Shown one piece after another: positions 17,133 through 29,779 of a DNA stretch of 47,961 bases. A program made the translations under genes and the position numbers. Origin of the DNA: an uncultured Oxalobacter sp. GTDB taxonomy: Bacteria; Pseudomonadota; Gammaproteobacteria; Burkholderiales; Burkholderiaceae_D. Numbering within the stretch: position 1 is the first letter of the stretch; each line of letters begins with the position of its first letter. Location of the stretch: positions 1 to 47,961 of the forward strand of contig CAKRSU010000015.1 in the NCBI GenBank assembly GCA_934401755.1, in the 5' to 3' direction. Below the pieces are notes generated by a model. It saw nothing but the letters and a program-made list of their open reading frames with translations. It made no database searches and was not told the DNA's origin.

Positions 17133-17173
17133 AATGAGATGGATCGTTTAATTGTTTTTGAGTTTTGCGTAAC

Positions 17174-18745
17174 TTAATCATAAAAATCAGTATCGTCAGA
17201 AATATTTCCACGAGAAAAAGATCTTAATCTCGAATTATTGGATGGGTCAGTGTGGGTCATCCAATTTTTAATATTTCTGGCATCTACGATTCGAGCGCCT
17301 TTAGGGCCAACAACATTGAGCAGTACGACGACAACAGGGCGGTTATCAATTAAAGTTTTCATAACGAGGCATTGACCCGCTTCGCGGATATACCCTGTTT
17401 TTTGGAGTAAGATCTTCCAACTAGAACTGTGTGTCAAACGGTTAGTACTCCCGTAATTGAGTGCTTTGCCGTTAGTATAGACCGTATAATATTCAGTCGT
17501 TGAATATCGACGAATTAACGGATATTCAGAAGCAGCCATGACTAATTTTGCCAGATCTCGAGCACAAGAGACATTCTGTGGGGAGAGGCCATTTGTATCC
17601 ACATAGCGGGTATTGGTCATGCCCAATATTGCTGCTTTTAGATTCATTGCATTAATAAAAGCAGTTTTACCTCCAGGGTAATAACGTCCTAAAGCAGAAG
17701 CAGCTCGATTTTCAGAGCTCATCAAAGCTAATTTCAATAATTCACCACGAGTTAAACGTGTTCCAATACTTAATCTTGAACCCGTTCCCTTTAATCGATC
17801 GATATCGTCTTCTGAAATTGTCAAGATTTCATTCATATTTTGCATAGACTCAATAACGACCAGCGCCGTCATTAATTTAGTAATTGAGGCCATCGGCATG
17901 CGTGTTGTACTGTTACGTTCATAAAGAATTTTTAAGTTATTTTCATCTAAGACTAAAGCCGCTTTTGCTCGCGTATTCGGGCCATTAGGGGTTTCGTTGA
18001 TATAAATCGGCTTTCTTTCAGGCAGTTTAGTATTTAAAGAGACGTAAGTCGATGAAGATGAGGTTTTCTCATTTAATTTTCCGAATGAAGAGATGGGAGG
18101 GGTAATGGCTGCTGATTGAGGAGTCGCTTTAGGAATTACAATATCAGCAGGAGAAGATATTGTGGGCGAATTTTTCGTAGTATCTAAGCCTGATGTTGTA
18201 AATGCTGGCAATAATGCATGATTTGGGACTTGCTTTTCCTTAGTCTTTATCGTCATTGTTGTATTTAGCGGAGGAGTTTGACGAGAACTATTCAAAACAG
18301 GCGCTGATTTTTTAGCAGAACTATGCGGTGTTAACGATAAATTATTGGGTTTTAAAGCAATGGGTTTGGTATTAACGATTTTCGTTGCTTGTTTTGTTTT
18401 GTTAGATTCTTTTTTGGGTTGATTTATCGCTTTCGATTTTGATTGAATTTCAGTCGTTTTTATCGTTTTATTTTTAACGGATGGACGGATCTTTATAGAA
18501 TTTAAAGATTCTTTAGGTTTATTCGTATTCTTAATGGGGCGTGTTGCTTTAGCCGTATTTTTAAGACGATTGGATGAAGTCGATATGGGTTGAGTGACTT
18601 TTTTTTCTTTTACGAGAGCGGTTTTATTGGGATTGGATTTTTTGGTAGGGGCAAGGGTGACCATTTTTACTGATGCAGTTACAGGGGAGGCTATAAACAA
18701 ACTTGTAACTAATATTGATAGCAACCCTACTGTAAATTTTTGCAT
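17174..18745 (-). CDS. pbpG: D-alanyl-D-alanine endopeptidase, PBP7/PbpG-like (S11) with long linker
   Basis: A periplasmic serine DD-peptidase that would cleave D-Ala-mDAP crosslinks in peptidoglycan. The 523-residue protein has a signal peptide (about 1-25), then about 230 residues of Lys/Thr/Ser/Asn/Pro-rich low complexity, then the S11 catalytic domain (about 258-500). All three active-site motifs are present: SITK (Ser287, Lys290), SEN (344-346) and KTG (449-451). E. coli PBP7 is about 310 residues, so the linker is the odd feature; its basic, Pro-rich composition could let the enzyme reach across or bind the wall. Opposite strand to the smc operon. Confidence 0.85.
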   Translation of the reverse strand: MQKFTVGLLSILVTSLFIASPVTASVKMVTLAPTKKSNPNKTALVKEKKVTQPISTSSNRLKNTAKATRPIKNTNKPKESLNSIKIRPSVKNKTIKTTEIQSKSKAINQPKKESNKTKQATKIVNTKPIALKPNNLSLTPHSSAKKSAPVLNSSRQTPPLNTTMTIKTKEKQVPNHALLPAFTTSGLDTTKNSPTISSPADIVIPKATPQSAAITPPISSFGKLNEKTSSSSTYVSLNTKLPERKPIYINETPNGPNTRAKAALVLDENNLKILYERNSTTRMPMASITKLMTALVVIESMQNMNEILTISEDDIDRLKGTGSRLSIGTRLTRGELLKLALMSSENRAASALGRYYPGGKTAFINAMNLKAAILGMTNTRYVDTNGLSPQNVSCARDLAKLVMAASEYPLIRRYSTTEYYTVYTNGKALNYGSTNRLTHSSSWKILLQKTGYIREAGQCLVMKTLIDNRPVVVVLLNVVGPKGARIVDARNIKNWMTHTDPSNNSRLRSFSRGNISDDTDFYD

Positions 18746-19013
18746 AATACAATCACCTTCCTAGAAAAGTCTTTCAGTATACCGAAAATTAACCTTTAAA
18801 AAATGAAAAAATCGTAATTTCTAAGGTTTATTTTATATATATCCTGTAATAGATTTTAATTGATGGCGTTATATTTACTTAATAAAAGTAATCTCAATTT
18901 TGATTTTTCTCGTTTTTTGAGTGGATCTATTGCATGATAATGCTTAGTAGGCGGTTAGTTACGTTTGTATACGGGAATGCTATGATTATACTTTTTCCGA
19001 TATCTTTATTTGA

Positions 19014-22000
19014 GTGAAACTAACAGCCATTAAATTATCTGGATTCAAGTCATTTGTTGATCCGACAACTATTCATTTTCAAGGCAAGCTCAATGGTATT
19101 GTTGGGCCTAATGGCTGCGGAAAGTCAAATATTATGGATGCTATCCGCTGGGTCTTGGGCGAATCTCGTGCGTCTGAGTTGCGCGGAGAATCCATGAAAG
19201 ATGTGGTCTTTAGTGGAACGACTGTTCGTAAGCCTGCTGGACGCGCATCCGTTGAATTGGTTTTCGATAATAGCGATGGGCGTATTGGCGGACAATGGGG
19301 ACAATATACTGAATTAGCTGTGCGTAGGGTGTTAACCCGAGAGGGGCGATCTTCTTATTCTATTAATGGAATAACGGTTCGTCGTAGAGATATTCACGAT
19401 ATTTTTATGGGAACAGGACTAGGTCCTCGTGCATATGCCATCATTGGTCAGGGCATGATTTCACGGATTATTGAGGCTCGTCCTGAGGAATTACGGATAT
19501 TTTTAGAAGAAGTGGCAGGAGTTTCAAAGTATAAAGAGCGCAGAAAGGAAACGGCATATCGATTAATGGATTCGCAAGAAAATCTAAGTCGTGTCCTTGA
19601 TATTTTAGCGGAACAGGAAAAGCAGTTAGAGAAACTCAAGCAACATGCTGAATTAGCAAATACGTACCACCATCTTTCAAAGCGTCGTAGTCAGTGTCAA
19701 CAATTTTTGTGGTTATTACAAAAGCAATCTAATGAAAAGTGTCGAGAATCTTTAAGACAGCAGATCGAAAATGCTCAAATACAACTTGAAAATAGTCGAG
19801 CAACCATCTATCGAAATGATGCCTTATTTGAGGAATTGCGTATTCAAAATGAAAAAGCCAATCAAACATTACATGATACTCAAGGAGATTTGTATGGTAT
19901 TAACGCTGAAATTGGACGCTTAACCGCACAGATTAATTATATTGCTGAGACACGGAAACGTCTTGAAAAACAGTTGGCTACTTTTGAAACACAAAAAAAA
20001 CAATGGAATGAACAGCTTCCTGAATTAGAATCTCATTTAAGTGAGGTCAAAGAATCTTTAGTTGCACAACAAACGGAAAGTGAGATCATTAAAGCGCGTT
20101 TATCCGAACAACAAGATAAATTGCCAGAGTATGAAGAGATATTGGTCCAATATCGAAAAGAAGACGCTCGATTAAAAGAGGATACGCAACAAATTCAACA
20201 ACAGATCGCGGTTGCTACGAATACCTATAAAAGTTTGCAAAATGGGCTAACAGATTGTTTTGCAAAACGAGAAGATGTTGTCAAGCGCCATCAGCAAATT
20301 AAAGTTCCGAATAAAGTTTTATTGCAAAAACAAATTTCTGACAAGGAGGAAATCGAACAATATTTGCAAGAACTCCGATATCGTTTAGAGAATTTAGAAG
20401 AAGCGTTACCGGTATTACAGGAAAATCAGCATCAAGAATCTTCTCAAGTTCGCCATTATCGAGAAGCCATTATTCAGCATAAAGCACGATTGGATGCACT
20501 TTGCCAAATTGAAGAAAGTCGTGAAGGGCAGTTTGAGCAATGGATTAAAGAGAATCAATTGGATAAATTGATGCCGTTATGGCGCCATATGACTTGTTTG
20601 CCGGAATGGGAAATTGCAGTAGAGATCGTTTTGTCTGAAAGATTAAAAGCCGTTGCTTTATCTAGGCTTGAACGGGTGGAAGATTTTGCCAAGGAAAACT
20701 TACCCGGTAAGGTGAGTTTTTATGATATTCCAGAAAAAATAAGTAATCTCAGTATGACGCCGCCGTTTAAATGGAAGCCTTTATCGGATCAAATCAAAAC
20801 GGATATTCCTGGTTTAGTCCCATTAATAGAGAATTGGTTATATGGCGTATATACTGCGTCTAGTCTACATGATGCTCTTCAATTGCGAAATCAACTACCG
20901 ACCGGAGCCTATTTTATTGTTCCTGAAGGACATCGTGTTGATAGGCATAGTGTTCGATTGTATGTTCTTGAATCCGATCAAGAAGGATTTTTTTCTCGCC
21001 GGCAGGAAATGAATCGTCTTGAGACCATTTGCGAGCAATCTCAGACACAGTTAGATCAAGCTATGGTGCGTTTTCAAAATGCGCAACGACAACTTAATGA
21101 TCAAAAGGAAGCCGTGCAGCAAACTAAGAGCGCGATTGAACAGCAAGAAAAGAAGCTCAATCAAATCCATTTTGCCATTTTAAAAGAAGAAGAACAGCAG
21201 CATTATTATGCCATTCAGCAAAAACAAATCATTCAGCAATTAGATGATTGGGATAAGGAAATTCAAGAAAAACAAGCCAATATTGCCAAGCAGGAAAAAG
21301 TACTTGAAGCGCTTGAACGGCAATTAGTCGAAAAACAAGAAAAAGCCAATCGTCATTATGAAACAGTTATTGTTTCAGAAGAAACCTTAAAACAGGCTCG
21401 TGAAAGTTGTCATGAGTTAGAAAAACAGGCGCAACAGATTTCGTTTGCAATACAGACATCTAATCAGCGTCAGTTAGAAATTAATCGTCAAATAGAAACT
21501 ACTAATCAGCAAATCAAGCAAGTTGATGAAGGAATTCGTTTTAATCAGCAGGAAATGGCGAATTTGACGGATAATGCTCAAGAAAATCAACGCCAGATTT
21601 TACTTGATCAACGAATAGCCCATGAAAATTTATTAGCAGAGAAACGTTTTGCGCTTGATGAAATTGCTAAACAAATAAAAAGTGTTAAAGAAGAACGTTT
21701 GCAAGCTGAACAATGTTTACAATCTCAGCAAGAAAAAATTGTTGCTTTGCAACTCAAAGAACAAGAGGCAAGACTTCAAATTGAACAATATACTCAGAAA
21801 TTGCATGAAGTTGGCATTCATGAACAAGAACTCTTAGCATTGTTTTCAGACGATAACCCTTCATTATTGCAGCAAGAGATAACAGAACTAACGGCAAAAA
21901 TAAAGGCATTAGGTCCTGTTAATTTAGCAGCTTTTGAAGAACTAAAACACGAACAAGAACGAAGGCAATATCTTCAAGAACAGCATAAAGATCTAACAGA

Positions 22001-22535
22001 AGCCATTTCAACGCTTGAAAATGCGATTAAACGTATTGATCGGGAAACACGACATCAACTTCAAGCGACTTTTAATCAGGTTAATCAATCGTTAGATGAA
22101 ATATTTCCAATGTTGTTTGGTGGTGGTAAAGCGCAGCTTATTATGAATGGTGATGAGATTTTAGATGCTGGCATCCAAATTATGGCACAACCTCCAGGTA
22201 AAAAAAATGCGACAATACATTTGTTGTCTGGGGGAGAAAAAGCGTTGACAGCACTTGCTTTGGTTTTTTCATTATTCCAGTTAAATCCAGCGCCGTTTTG
22301 TTTATTAGATGAGGTTGATGCGCCGTTAGATGATGCAAATACTGCTCGTTTTAGCAAGTTAGTGACAAAAATGGCTGAAAATACACAATTTTTATTTATT
22401 TCACATAATCAGATTGCGATGGAAATGGCCGAAGAATTAATTGGAGTGACTATGCAGGAAAAAGGGGTTTCCCGTATTGTTAGCGTTAATCTCAGTGATA
22501 CAAGGAAATTTGTAGAAAAAGGGAGAACCCAATGA
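19014..22535 (+). CDS. smc: Chromosome partition protein Smc
   Basis: This 1173-residue SMC ATPase organises and segregates the chromosome together with ScpA/ScpB. Walker A is GPNGCGKSN (31-39), followed by the R-loop region. Long coiled coils flank a hinge near residues 500-650, and the C-terminal head carries signature LLSGGEKAL and Walker B CLLDEVDAPLD. GTG is the start, matching the usual MKLTAIKLSGFKSF beginning of the family; the ribosome site is poor. The stop overlaps the zipA start by four bases. Smc rather than MukB argues against Enterobacterales, Pasteurellales and Vibrionales. Confidence 0.97.
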   Translation: MKLTAIKLSGFKSFVDPTTIHFQGKLNGIVGPNGCGKSNIMDAIRWVLGESRASELRGESMKDVVFSGTTVRKPAGRASVELVFDNSDGRIGGQWGQYTELAVRRVLTREGRSSYSINGITVRRRDIHDIFMGTGLGPRAYAIIGQGMISRIIEARPEELRIFLEEVAGVSKYKERRKETAYRLMDSQENLSRVLDILAEQEKQLEKLKQHAELANTYHHLSKRRSQCQQFLWLLQKQSNEKCRESLRQQIENAQIQLENSRATIYRNDALFEELRIQNEKANQTLHDTQGDLYGINAEIGRLTAQINYIAETRKRLEKQLATFETQKKQWNEQLPELESHLSEVKESLVAQQTESEIIKARLSEQQDKLPEYEEILVQYRKEDARLKEDTQQIQQQIAVATNTYKSLQNGLTDCFAKREDVVKRHQQIKVPNKVLLQKQISDKEEIEQYLQELRYRLENLEEALPVLQENQHQESSQVRHYREAIIQHKARLDALCQIEESREGQFEQWIKENQLDKLMPLWRHMTCLPEWEIAVEIVLSERLKAVALSRLERVEDFAKENLPGKVSFYDIPEKISNLSMTPPFKWKPLSDQIKTDIPGLVPLIENWLYGVYTASSLHDALQLRNQLPTGAYFIVPEGHRVDRHSVRLYVLESDQEGFFSRRQEMNRLETICEQSQTQLDQAMVRFQNAQRQLNDQKEAVQQTKSAIEQQEKKLNQIHFAILKEEEQQHYYAIQQKQIIQQLDDWDKEIQEKQANIAKQEKVLEALERQLVEKQEKANRHYETVIVSEETLKQARESCHELEKQAQQISFAIQTSNQRQLEINRQIETTNQQIKQVDEGIRFNQQEMANLTDNAQENQRQILLDQRIAHENLLAEKRFALDEIAKQIKSVKEERLQAEQCLQSQQEKIVALQLKEQEARLQIEQYTQKLHEVGIHEQELLALFSDDNPSLLQQEITELTAKIKALGPVNLAAFEELKHEQERRQYLQEQHKDLTEAISTLENAIKRIDRETRHQLQATFNQVNQSLDEIFPMLFGGGKAQLIMNGDEILDAGIQIMAQPPGKKNATIHLLSGGEKALTALALVFSLFQLNPAPFCLLDEVDAPLDDANTARFSKLVTKMAENTQFLFISHNQIAMEMAEELIGVTMQEKGVSRIVSVNLSDTRKFVEKGRTQ

Positions 22536-23590
22536 CTGGTTTGACAGATTTGCAGTTAATTCTCATTGCTGGAGGTATTGCGCTTATATTATTTATCGTT
22601 ATTTATAATCGCATTAGGGCGAATCGACTTCGAAAAGTCGAAATGGCTAAACAACTGGAAAAGCAAACCCAAGACACACCATGTGTTTCTGGAGAAAATT
22701 CTCAAATTAATGGAGATAAAGCCCATAAAGAGAATGATGCGCTTATTCAGGCAGAAAACGCTCATTTAAAAAAAGAATGGCCTATTGATGAGATTATTGA
22801 ATGTGTGATTACGATTACCCCTGAGACTGACATTGCTGCGGAAGAATTATTACCGTTATTGCAATCTTGGTCATATGCCGGGCAGTTGCCAGTTCGTTTT
22901 GTTGGGCGTATTGAGCATTCTGATGATCATAATGGTTGGCATGCTATTTGTCCTTCTCATCACTATTGCCAATTAAAAGTATGTGTTTTATTGGCGAATC
23001 GTCAAATGGTTTTAACAGATATTGCATTTTCTAGTCTTATTGCACAATTGAATTTATTGACTTCGACAATTAATGCCGAGATGGATGTTCCTGATATGAT
23101 GGCCGTTATTGCTCAAGCGCAGGCATTGTATCAATTTATATCGACACATGATTTAAAGATTCGGCTCACCATTCAAGCAAATACTCAACCATGGCCAAAA
23201 ACATGGGTTGAAAAAATACTTGAGAAAAAGCAGTATCAACCGCGCTCTGATGGGATATGGGTTAAAAATGATAGAGAAGAGGATGAAGAATGTGAATTGT
23301 TCTTAGTAGGGATCTTTGGTAAAAAAGAGTCAGAGACCGCTTTAGGGCTTATTTTTAATCTTGATGTTCCTTGTGTTCCACGTGAAAAAGATCCATTTGG
23401 TCAAATGGTTGCTTGTGCAAAAAATCTTTGTGAAGAATTAGAGGGCCGTTTGATTGATGAACAAGGAAATCTTTTAACGGATAAGCATATTGCCGTTATC
23501 TCTGAGCAACTTGAACAATACTACCAAGTTATGCAAGCTGCGTCGCTACATGCAGGATCTCTTCGTTCTTTGAGACTTTTTCATCAATAG
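22532..23590 (+). CDS. zipA: Cell division protein ZipA
   Basis: ZipA anchors FtsZ to the inner membrane. The 352-residue product has one N-terminal helix (about 6-27, LILIAGGIALILFIVIY) followed by basic residues, then a linker that is short compared with E. coli, and a C-terminal FtsZ-binding domain (about 205-340). ATG overlaps the smc stop (ATGA), so translation is coupled. Position between smc and ligA is the standard gammaproteobacterial arrangement and confirms the identity where sequence similarity is low. Confidence 0.9.
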   Translation: MTGLTDLQLILIAGGIALILFIVIYNRIRANRLRKVEMAKQLEKQTQDTPCVSGENSQINGDKAHKENDALIQAENAHLKKEWPIDEIIECVITITPETDIAAEELLPLLQSWSYAGQLPVRFVGRIEHSDDHNGWHAICPSHHYCQLKVCVLLANRQMVLTDIAFSSLIAQLNLLTSTINAEMDVPDMMAVIAQAQALYQFISTHDLKIRLTIQANTQPWPKTWVEKILEKKQYQPRSDGIWVKNDREEDEECELFLVGIFGKKESETALGLIFNLDVPCVPREKDPFGQMVACAKNLCEELEGRLIDEQGNLLTDKHIAVISEQLEQYYQVMQAASLHAGSLRSLRLFHQ

Positions 23591-23597
23591 CTAATAA

Positions 23598-25640
<2,043 letters not shown>

Positions 25641-25651
25641 CGGGGCAGATT

Positions 25652-26179
25652 ATGAGTGTTAGAAAAATTCTTAAAATGGGGAGAGAGCTTTTGCTTGAAA
25701 AATCAGCCCCTATTACAGCATTTAATACGCCAGAACTTCATCAATTAATTGCAGATCTTTGGGAGACCATGAAAGATGCCGATGGTGCTGGGTTAGCTGC
25801 ACCTCAAATTGGAATATTAAAACAAGTGGTTGTTTTTGGCTATGATAAAGATTATTACCCAGAAAATATGCAAGAAGTTCCCGCAACGGTTTTAATTAAT
25901 CCTAAGTTAATGCCGCTAACTGACGAATTTGATGAACGTTGGGAAGGGTGTTTATCTATTCCTGGCATGCGTGGGCTGGTACCTCGATATACGAAGATTC
26001 GAATCGAGGCATTTGATGTTTTTGGTCATAAATTTAGCCGTGATGTAAAGGGGTTCCATGCACGTGTTGCACAACATGAATGCGATCATTTAGACGGTAT
26101 TCTTTATCCGATGCAAATGCCTGATTTAGACTATTTTGGGTTTAATGAAGCTTTTGATGAAGATGATGACGGTAAATAA
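25652..26179 (+). CDS. def: Peptide deformylase
   Basis: This 175-residue metalloenzyme removes the formyl group from nascent N-terminal methionine. The three family motifs are intact: GAGLAAPQIG (45-54), EGCLS with metal ligand Cys100, and QHECDHLDG with ligands His142 and His146 and catalytic Glu143. Its place at the end of a smc-zipA-ligA operon rather than beside fmt is less usual; many bacteria carry more than one def, so a second copy may exist elsewhere. It converges with the pseudouridine synthase gene. Confidence 0.93.
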   Translation: MSVRKILKMGRELLLEKSAPITAFNTPELHQLIADLWETMKDADGAGLAAPQIGILKQVVVFGYDKDYYPENMQEVPATVLINPKLMPLTDEFDERWEGCLSIPGMRGLVPRYTKIRIEAFDVFGHKFSRDVKGFHARVAQHECDHLDGILYPMQMPDLDYFGFNEAFDEDDDGK

Positions 26180-26208
26180 GTCTTTATCCTTGATCAAGCT
26201 AGTTGACG

Positions 26209-26955
26209 TTAGAATATCTCGCCTTTACGTAAATAACGCCATTTCCCGGGTGGAAGTGCTCCTAATCGGACCTTCCCAATACGGACTCGCTTAAGTCCGA
26301 TGACTTTTAATCCGACTGCTTCGCACATTCTGCGGATTTGGCGTTTTTTGCCCTCATGGAGTACAAAACGCAATTGATCGTCATTTTGCCATGTTACTTT
26401 CGCAGGCAGTAACGCTTTGCCATCAAGCGTTAAACCATGTTGTAGTAGTTTGAGGTCTTTATCAGGCAAACGCCCAGGCTTTTGATATTTGACACGTACC
26501 AGATATTCCTTATCTGTTGAAGAATTTTCTCCAATGAGTTGTTTGGCAATACGACCGTCTTGAGTGAGGACTAATAGACCAACAGAATCAATATCTAGAC
26601 GGCCGGCGGGGACTAAACCACGTTTTTGAGCGGGATTAAAACGGATGTTTGAGGGATCTTCTGACCAGTGAGACTGTTCATTAATTAGTGCGACGGCGGG
26701 TTTATAACCATTTTCTGCTTGGCCGCTGACATAGCCAACAGGTTTATTGATTAAAATAGTTACGCGTTGCCCTTGTTCTTTAACAGCACGTTTATCGACT
26801 GAGATTTTCTGGTGAGGCAATACCTTGCTTCCTAATTGGGAAACGATTTTGCCATCAACACGAACCCAGCCTCGTTCGATCCAAACATCAGCTTCTCGTC
26901 GGGAACAAAGTCCTAGTTCTGACATGCGTTTAGAGAGTCGAATCAATTCATCCAT
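26209..26955 (-). CDS. RsuA/RluB/E/F-family rRNA pseudouridine synthase
   Basis: This protein of 248 residues isomerises a uridine of ribosomal RNA. An N-terminal S4 RNA-binding domain ([20 protein letters not shown]) precedes the catalytic domain, where [16 protein letters not shown] holds the active Asp and [13 protein letters not shown] is the C-terminal family motif. The [13 protein letters not shown] insertion is closer to RluF-like enzymes than to RsuA, but the target uridine is not certain. ATG 26955 is used; an adjacent TTG gives one more residue. It is 22 bases after glnD on the same strand and probably cotranscribed. Confidence 0.88.
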   Translation of the reverse strand: MDELIRLSKRMSELGLCSRREADVWIERGWVRVDGKIVSQLGSKVLPHQKISVDKRAVKEQGQRVTILINKPVGYVSGQAENGYKPAVALINEQSHWSEDPSNIRFNPAQKRGLVPAGRLDIDSVGLLVLTQDGRIAKQLIGENSSTDKEYLVRVKYQKPGRLPDKDLKLLQHGLTLDGKALLPAKVTWQNDDQLRFVLHEGKKRQIRRMCEAVGLKVIGLKRVRIGKVRLGALPPGKWRYLRKGEIF

Positions 26956-26977
26956 CAAAAATTCTCACTAAAAAGGA

Positions 26978-29545
26978 TTATAAACGTGGGTTTAATACAT
27001 TAATCATATCGCGTTCAAAGTCAATTTGTCGGCGAGGATGCTTTAAAACGTCTCCATCGATTAAAAAAACGTCTTCAATTCGTTCACCGAGTGTCATAAT
27101 TTTTGCGGCATGTAAGTTGATATGATATTTACTAAAAACACATGCGATAGCATACAACAATCCTCGATAATCATTGCCAACAATACTTAATACAAACTTA
27201 TTGCCATCATCGGTTCGTAAATCAATCGAAGGTGAGACCGGAAAAAAACGAGATTTTCGTGGTAATTTGGGTCTAGATGGTTTAGGTAAATCGCCAGGAG
27301 ACTTTAATATTTCACTAAGATCATGTTCAACTTGTGAGATGATATCTCGATAATTTTTTTCAAATCCTTTTCGAGTAGCAATGAATGTATCTAATGCGTA
27401 GTGCTGTTTTGTCGTATGAATTTTTGCATCTAAGATCGCAAAATTTTTGCGTTCAAAATAACTGCAAATCCAAGCAAATAAATCAGCACGATCTGGCATA
27501 TAAACCGCAATTTGAAGCCCTTCACCGACTTGAGATAGACGGCATTGAACAATAGGATCGGGAGAGTTGATTCGCCAGTATAGTTTTCGGGTGTGCCATG
27601 CGATATCTGAAGCATCATTGCGTAAAAAATAGACAATATCGAGTTGTTTCCAAAAATTTTCATGAGCAGAGTCTGGTAAACCATAAAGTCTTAAAATGAC
27701 TTTAGCTTCTTCTTGTCGTTTTTCAAACTCATGATCAATAGAGAGGTCTTCTCCTCCTAAAACTCGTCGAGTTTGGTATAAAAGGTTTTCAAGCAACTGA
27801 CTTTTCCAGGCATTCCAGATCGTAGGGTTTGTGCCGCGAATATCGGCAACGGTTAACAAGTATAAAGCGGTAAGATGTCGTTCATCTTTAACAATACTTG
27901 CAAATGTATTGATTACATCAGGGTCTGATAGATCTTTTTTCTGAGCAAATGTTGAAAGGGATAAATGTTCTTTAACGAGAAAGACAACAAGTTCAGTATC
28001 TTGTTCATTCATGCCATGTTGAATGCAAAACTGTTTGGCATCAATCATTCCTAATTGTGAATGATCACCGCCTCGGCCTTTCGCAATATCATGAAATAGT
28101 GCTGCAACATATAATACCCATTTTCGATCAAAACTCGTCATCAATCGACTGCATAGCGGATTTTCATGCGCATAGCGGGCGCGAGAGAAATGGTGTAAGT
28201 TTTCTAGTACTTTAATGGTGTGTTGATCAACAGTAAATTGGTGAAAGAGATCATATTGCATTTGCCCAATAATTTTGCCGAAATTGGGCAGATAGCGTCC
28301 CAGTATGCCTAGGCGATTCATATAATCTAATGCACGGACAACAAATCGTTCAGATTGGAGAATTTTTAGAAAAAAAGCATGGTTGGTCTTATTGCGACGA
28401 AAATGCTTATCAATATTTATTCTGGCATGCCACATGGCTCTTAAGGCTCGTACCGTCATTTCTTTTAAATCAACGCGTTGTGCTAGCAAATAAAAGGCTT
28501 CGAGAATTGCTGAAGGATATTTAAGAAATAAATCATCTTCAGCAATATCAAGTAGCCCATTGACCTCATTGAAATGATTGTTGATTTTGATGGTGCGTTG
28601 AGGTTTTGGAAAAAGCTTGAATTGAATGTTTTGTAGCAAAATCATGTTCAATTGTCGTACGGAGTGTGCGGCTCGATAATATCGTTGCATCATGCATTCG
28701 CTAGCGGCTCGAGGATTTAATAATTCGCCATTTTTTTGAAATCCAAATGTTTTAGCAATAGGCATTTGCAAATCAAAAAGGAGCCGATCTTCTTCTCTTT
28801 GCGCTTGGATATGCAAGCGAATGCGAATGTCTTTAAAAGCATGTTCTTTTTTATATAATTGTTGCGCTTCAGAGGTTGTTAATAATCCTTTTTCAGCCAG
28901 TTCATTCCATGAAGCGCCTAGTTTTGCCGCTTTAGCTGTCCATAGAATCACTTGTAGATCACGAAGACCGCCAGGTCCATCTTTGCAATTGGGTTCCAGA
29001 CTATAAGGGGTATCACCAAATTTTTGATGTCGCTGTTGTGTTTCAAGCATTTTTGCAATGAAAAAAGCTTGAGGATCCATACGATGATCGTAGCGATTAC
29101 ACATATCATGAAAAAGTGTACGGTTACCTGTAATAAAGCGAGCGTCCAGCAAACTTGTTTGAATGGTAATGTCTTTTTCAGCGTTTTCGATACATTCATC
29201 TACGGTACGTATGCTATGGCCAATTGTGAGTCCTAATGACCATAGTTGTTGAATAAAAGATTCTAGTTGCTTATTTAATGGGTTATCTGGCTTATTGCCT
29301 AATAGGACGAGGATATCAATATCAGAATGGGGAAAAAGTTCTCCTCGGCCATATCCGCCAACGGCTATTAGCGCATGGGTGTTGGGTAAATGAAGAGATG
29401 TCCAGATGTTGATGAGAATATTGTCTACACCGTGACAAAATGCTGTCAATAATTGCTGTGAATGGTGGTGTACTTTGAAATCTGCAATGACAGATTCACG
29501 TAAATTCATGAGCTGCTGTTTAAACGTAATATCAGATTCCATCAT
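26978..29545 (-). CDS. glnD: Bifunctional [protein-PII] uridylyltransferase / uridylyl-removing enzyme
   Basis: GlnD senses glutamine and (de)uridylylates PII proteins, steering nitrogen metabolism. Start ATG 29545 is chosen because AAGG lies seven bases upstream; an upstream TTG or similar would add ten residues. The 855-residue protein has an N-terminal nucleotidyltransferase domain (GGYGRGELFPHSDIDIL), a linker, an HD domain (VAALFHDIAKGRGGDHS) and two C-terminal ACT domains for glutamine binding. All motifs are intact. It is followed by the pseudouridine synthase gene and preceded by map on the same strand. Confidence 0.96.
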   Translation of the reverse strand: MMESDITFKQQLMNLRESVIADFKVHHHSQQLLTAFCHGVDNILINIWTSLHLPNTHALIAVGGYGRGELFPHSDIDILVLLGNKPDNPLNKQLESFIQQLWSLGLTIGHSIRTVDECIENAEKDITIQTSLLDARFITGNRTLFHDMCNRYDHRMDPQAFFIAKMLETQQRHQKFGDTPYSLEPNCKDGPGGLRDLQVILWTAKAAKLGASWNELAEKGLLTTSEAQQLYKKEHAFKDIRIRLHIQAQREEDRLLFDLQMPIAKTFGFQKNGELLNPRAASECMMQRYYRAAHSVRQLNMILLQNIQFKLFPKPQRTIKINNHFNEVNGLLDIAEDDLFLKYPSAILEAFYLLAQRVDLKEMTVRALRAMWHARINIDKHFRRNKTNHAFFLKILQSERFVVRALDYMNRLGILGRYLPNFGKIIGQMQYDLFHQFTVDQHTIKVLENLHHFSRARYAHENPLCSRLMTSFDRKWVLYVAALFHDIAKGRGGDHSQLGMIDAKQFCIQHGMNEQDTELVVFLVKEHLSLSTFAQKKDLSDPDVINTFASIVKDERHLTALYLLTVADIRGTNPTIWNAWKSQLLENLLYQTRRVLGGEDLSIDHEFEKRQEEAKVILRLYGLPDSAHENFWKQLDIVYFLRNDASDIAWHTRKLYWRINSPDPIVQCRLSQVGEGLQIAVYMPDRADLFAWICSYFERKNFAILDAKIHTTKQHYALDTFIATRKGFEKNYRDIISQVEHDLSEILKSPGDLPKPSRPKLPRKSRFFPVSPSIDLRTDDGNKFVLSIVGNDYRGLLYAIACVFSKYHINLHAAKIMTLGERIEDVFLIDGDVLKHPRRQIDFERDMINVLNPRL

Positions 29546-29702
29546 GATCTGGCCTTTTTTGAATATTTTCTGCAATTAATTTAAGAAGGTATTATGCGCT
29601 ATGCCTTGTTGCATGGGGATATTTATTTTTCTTGGTAATCAAAAATAGAAATAGAATCAAAGGATTAAGGAAGTGTATTTAGAGGATATCTTATTGAAAA
29701 GA

Positions 29703-29738
29703 TAAAAAACGTTCTACGAAAATTTTTTCGTAGAACGT
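29703..29738 (-). terminator. Intrinsic terminator after map
   Basis: A perfect 12-bp stem, ACGTTCTACGAA (29709-29720) and TTCGTAGAACGT (29727-29738), has a 6-base loop. On the minus strand it is followed by six T. It lies about 40 bases beyond the map stop and separates map from glnD. Confidence 0.87.
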
Positions 29739-29779
29739 AAATATCCGAGTGAAAAATGAATTCAGTTATTTAATGTAAA

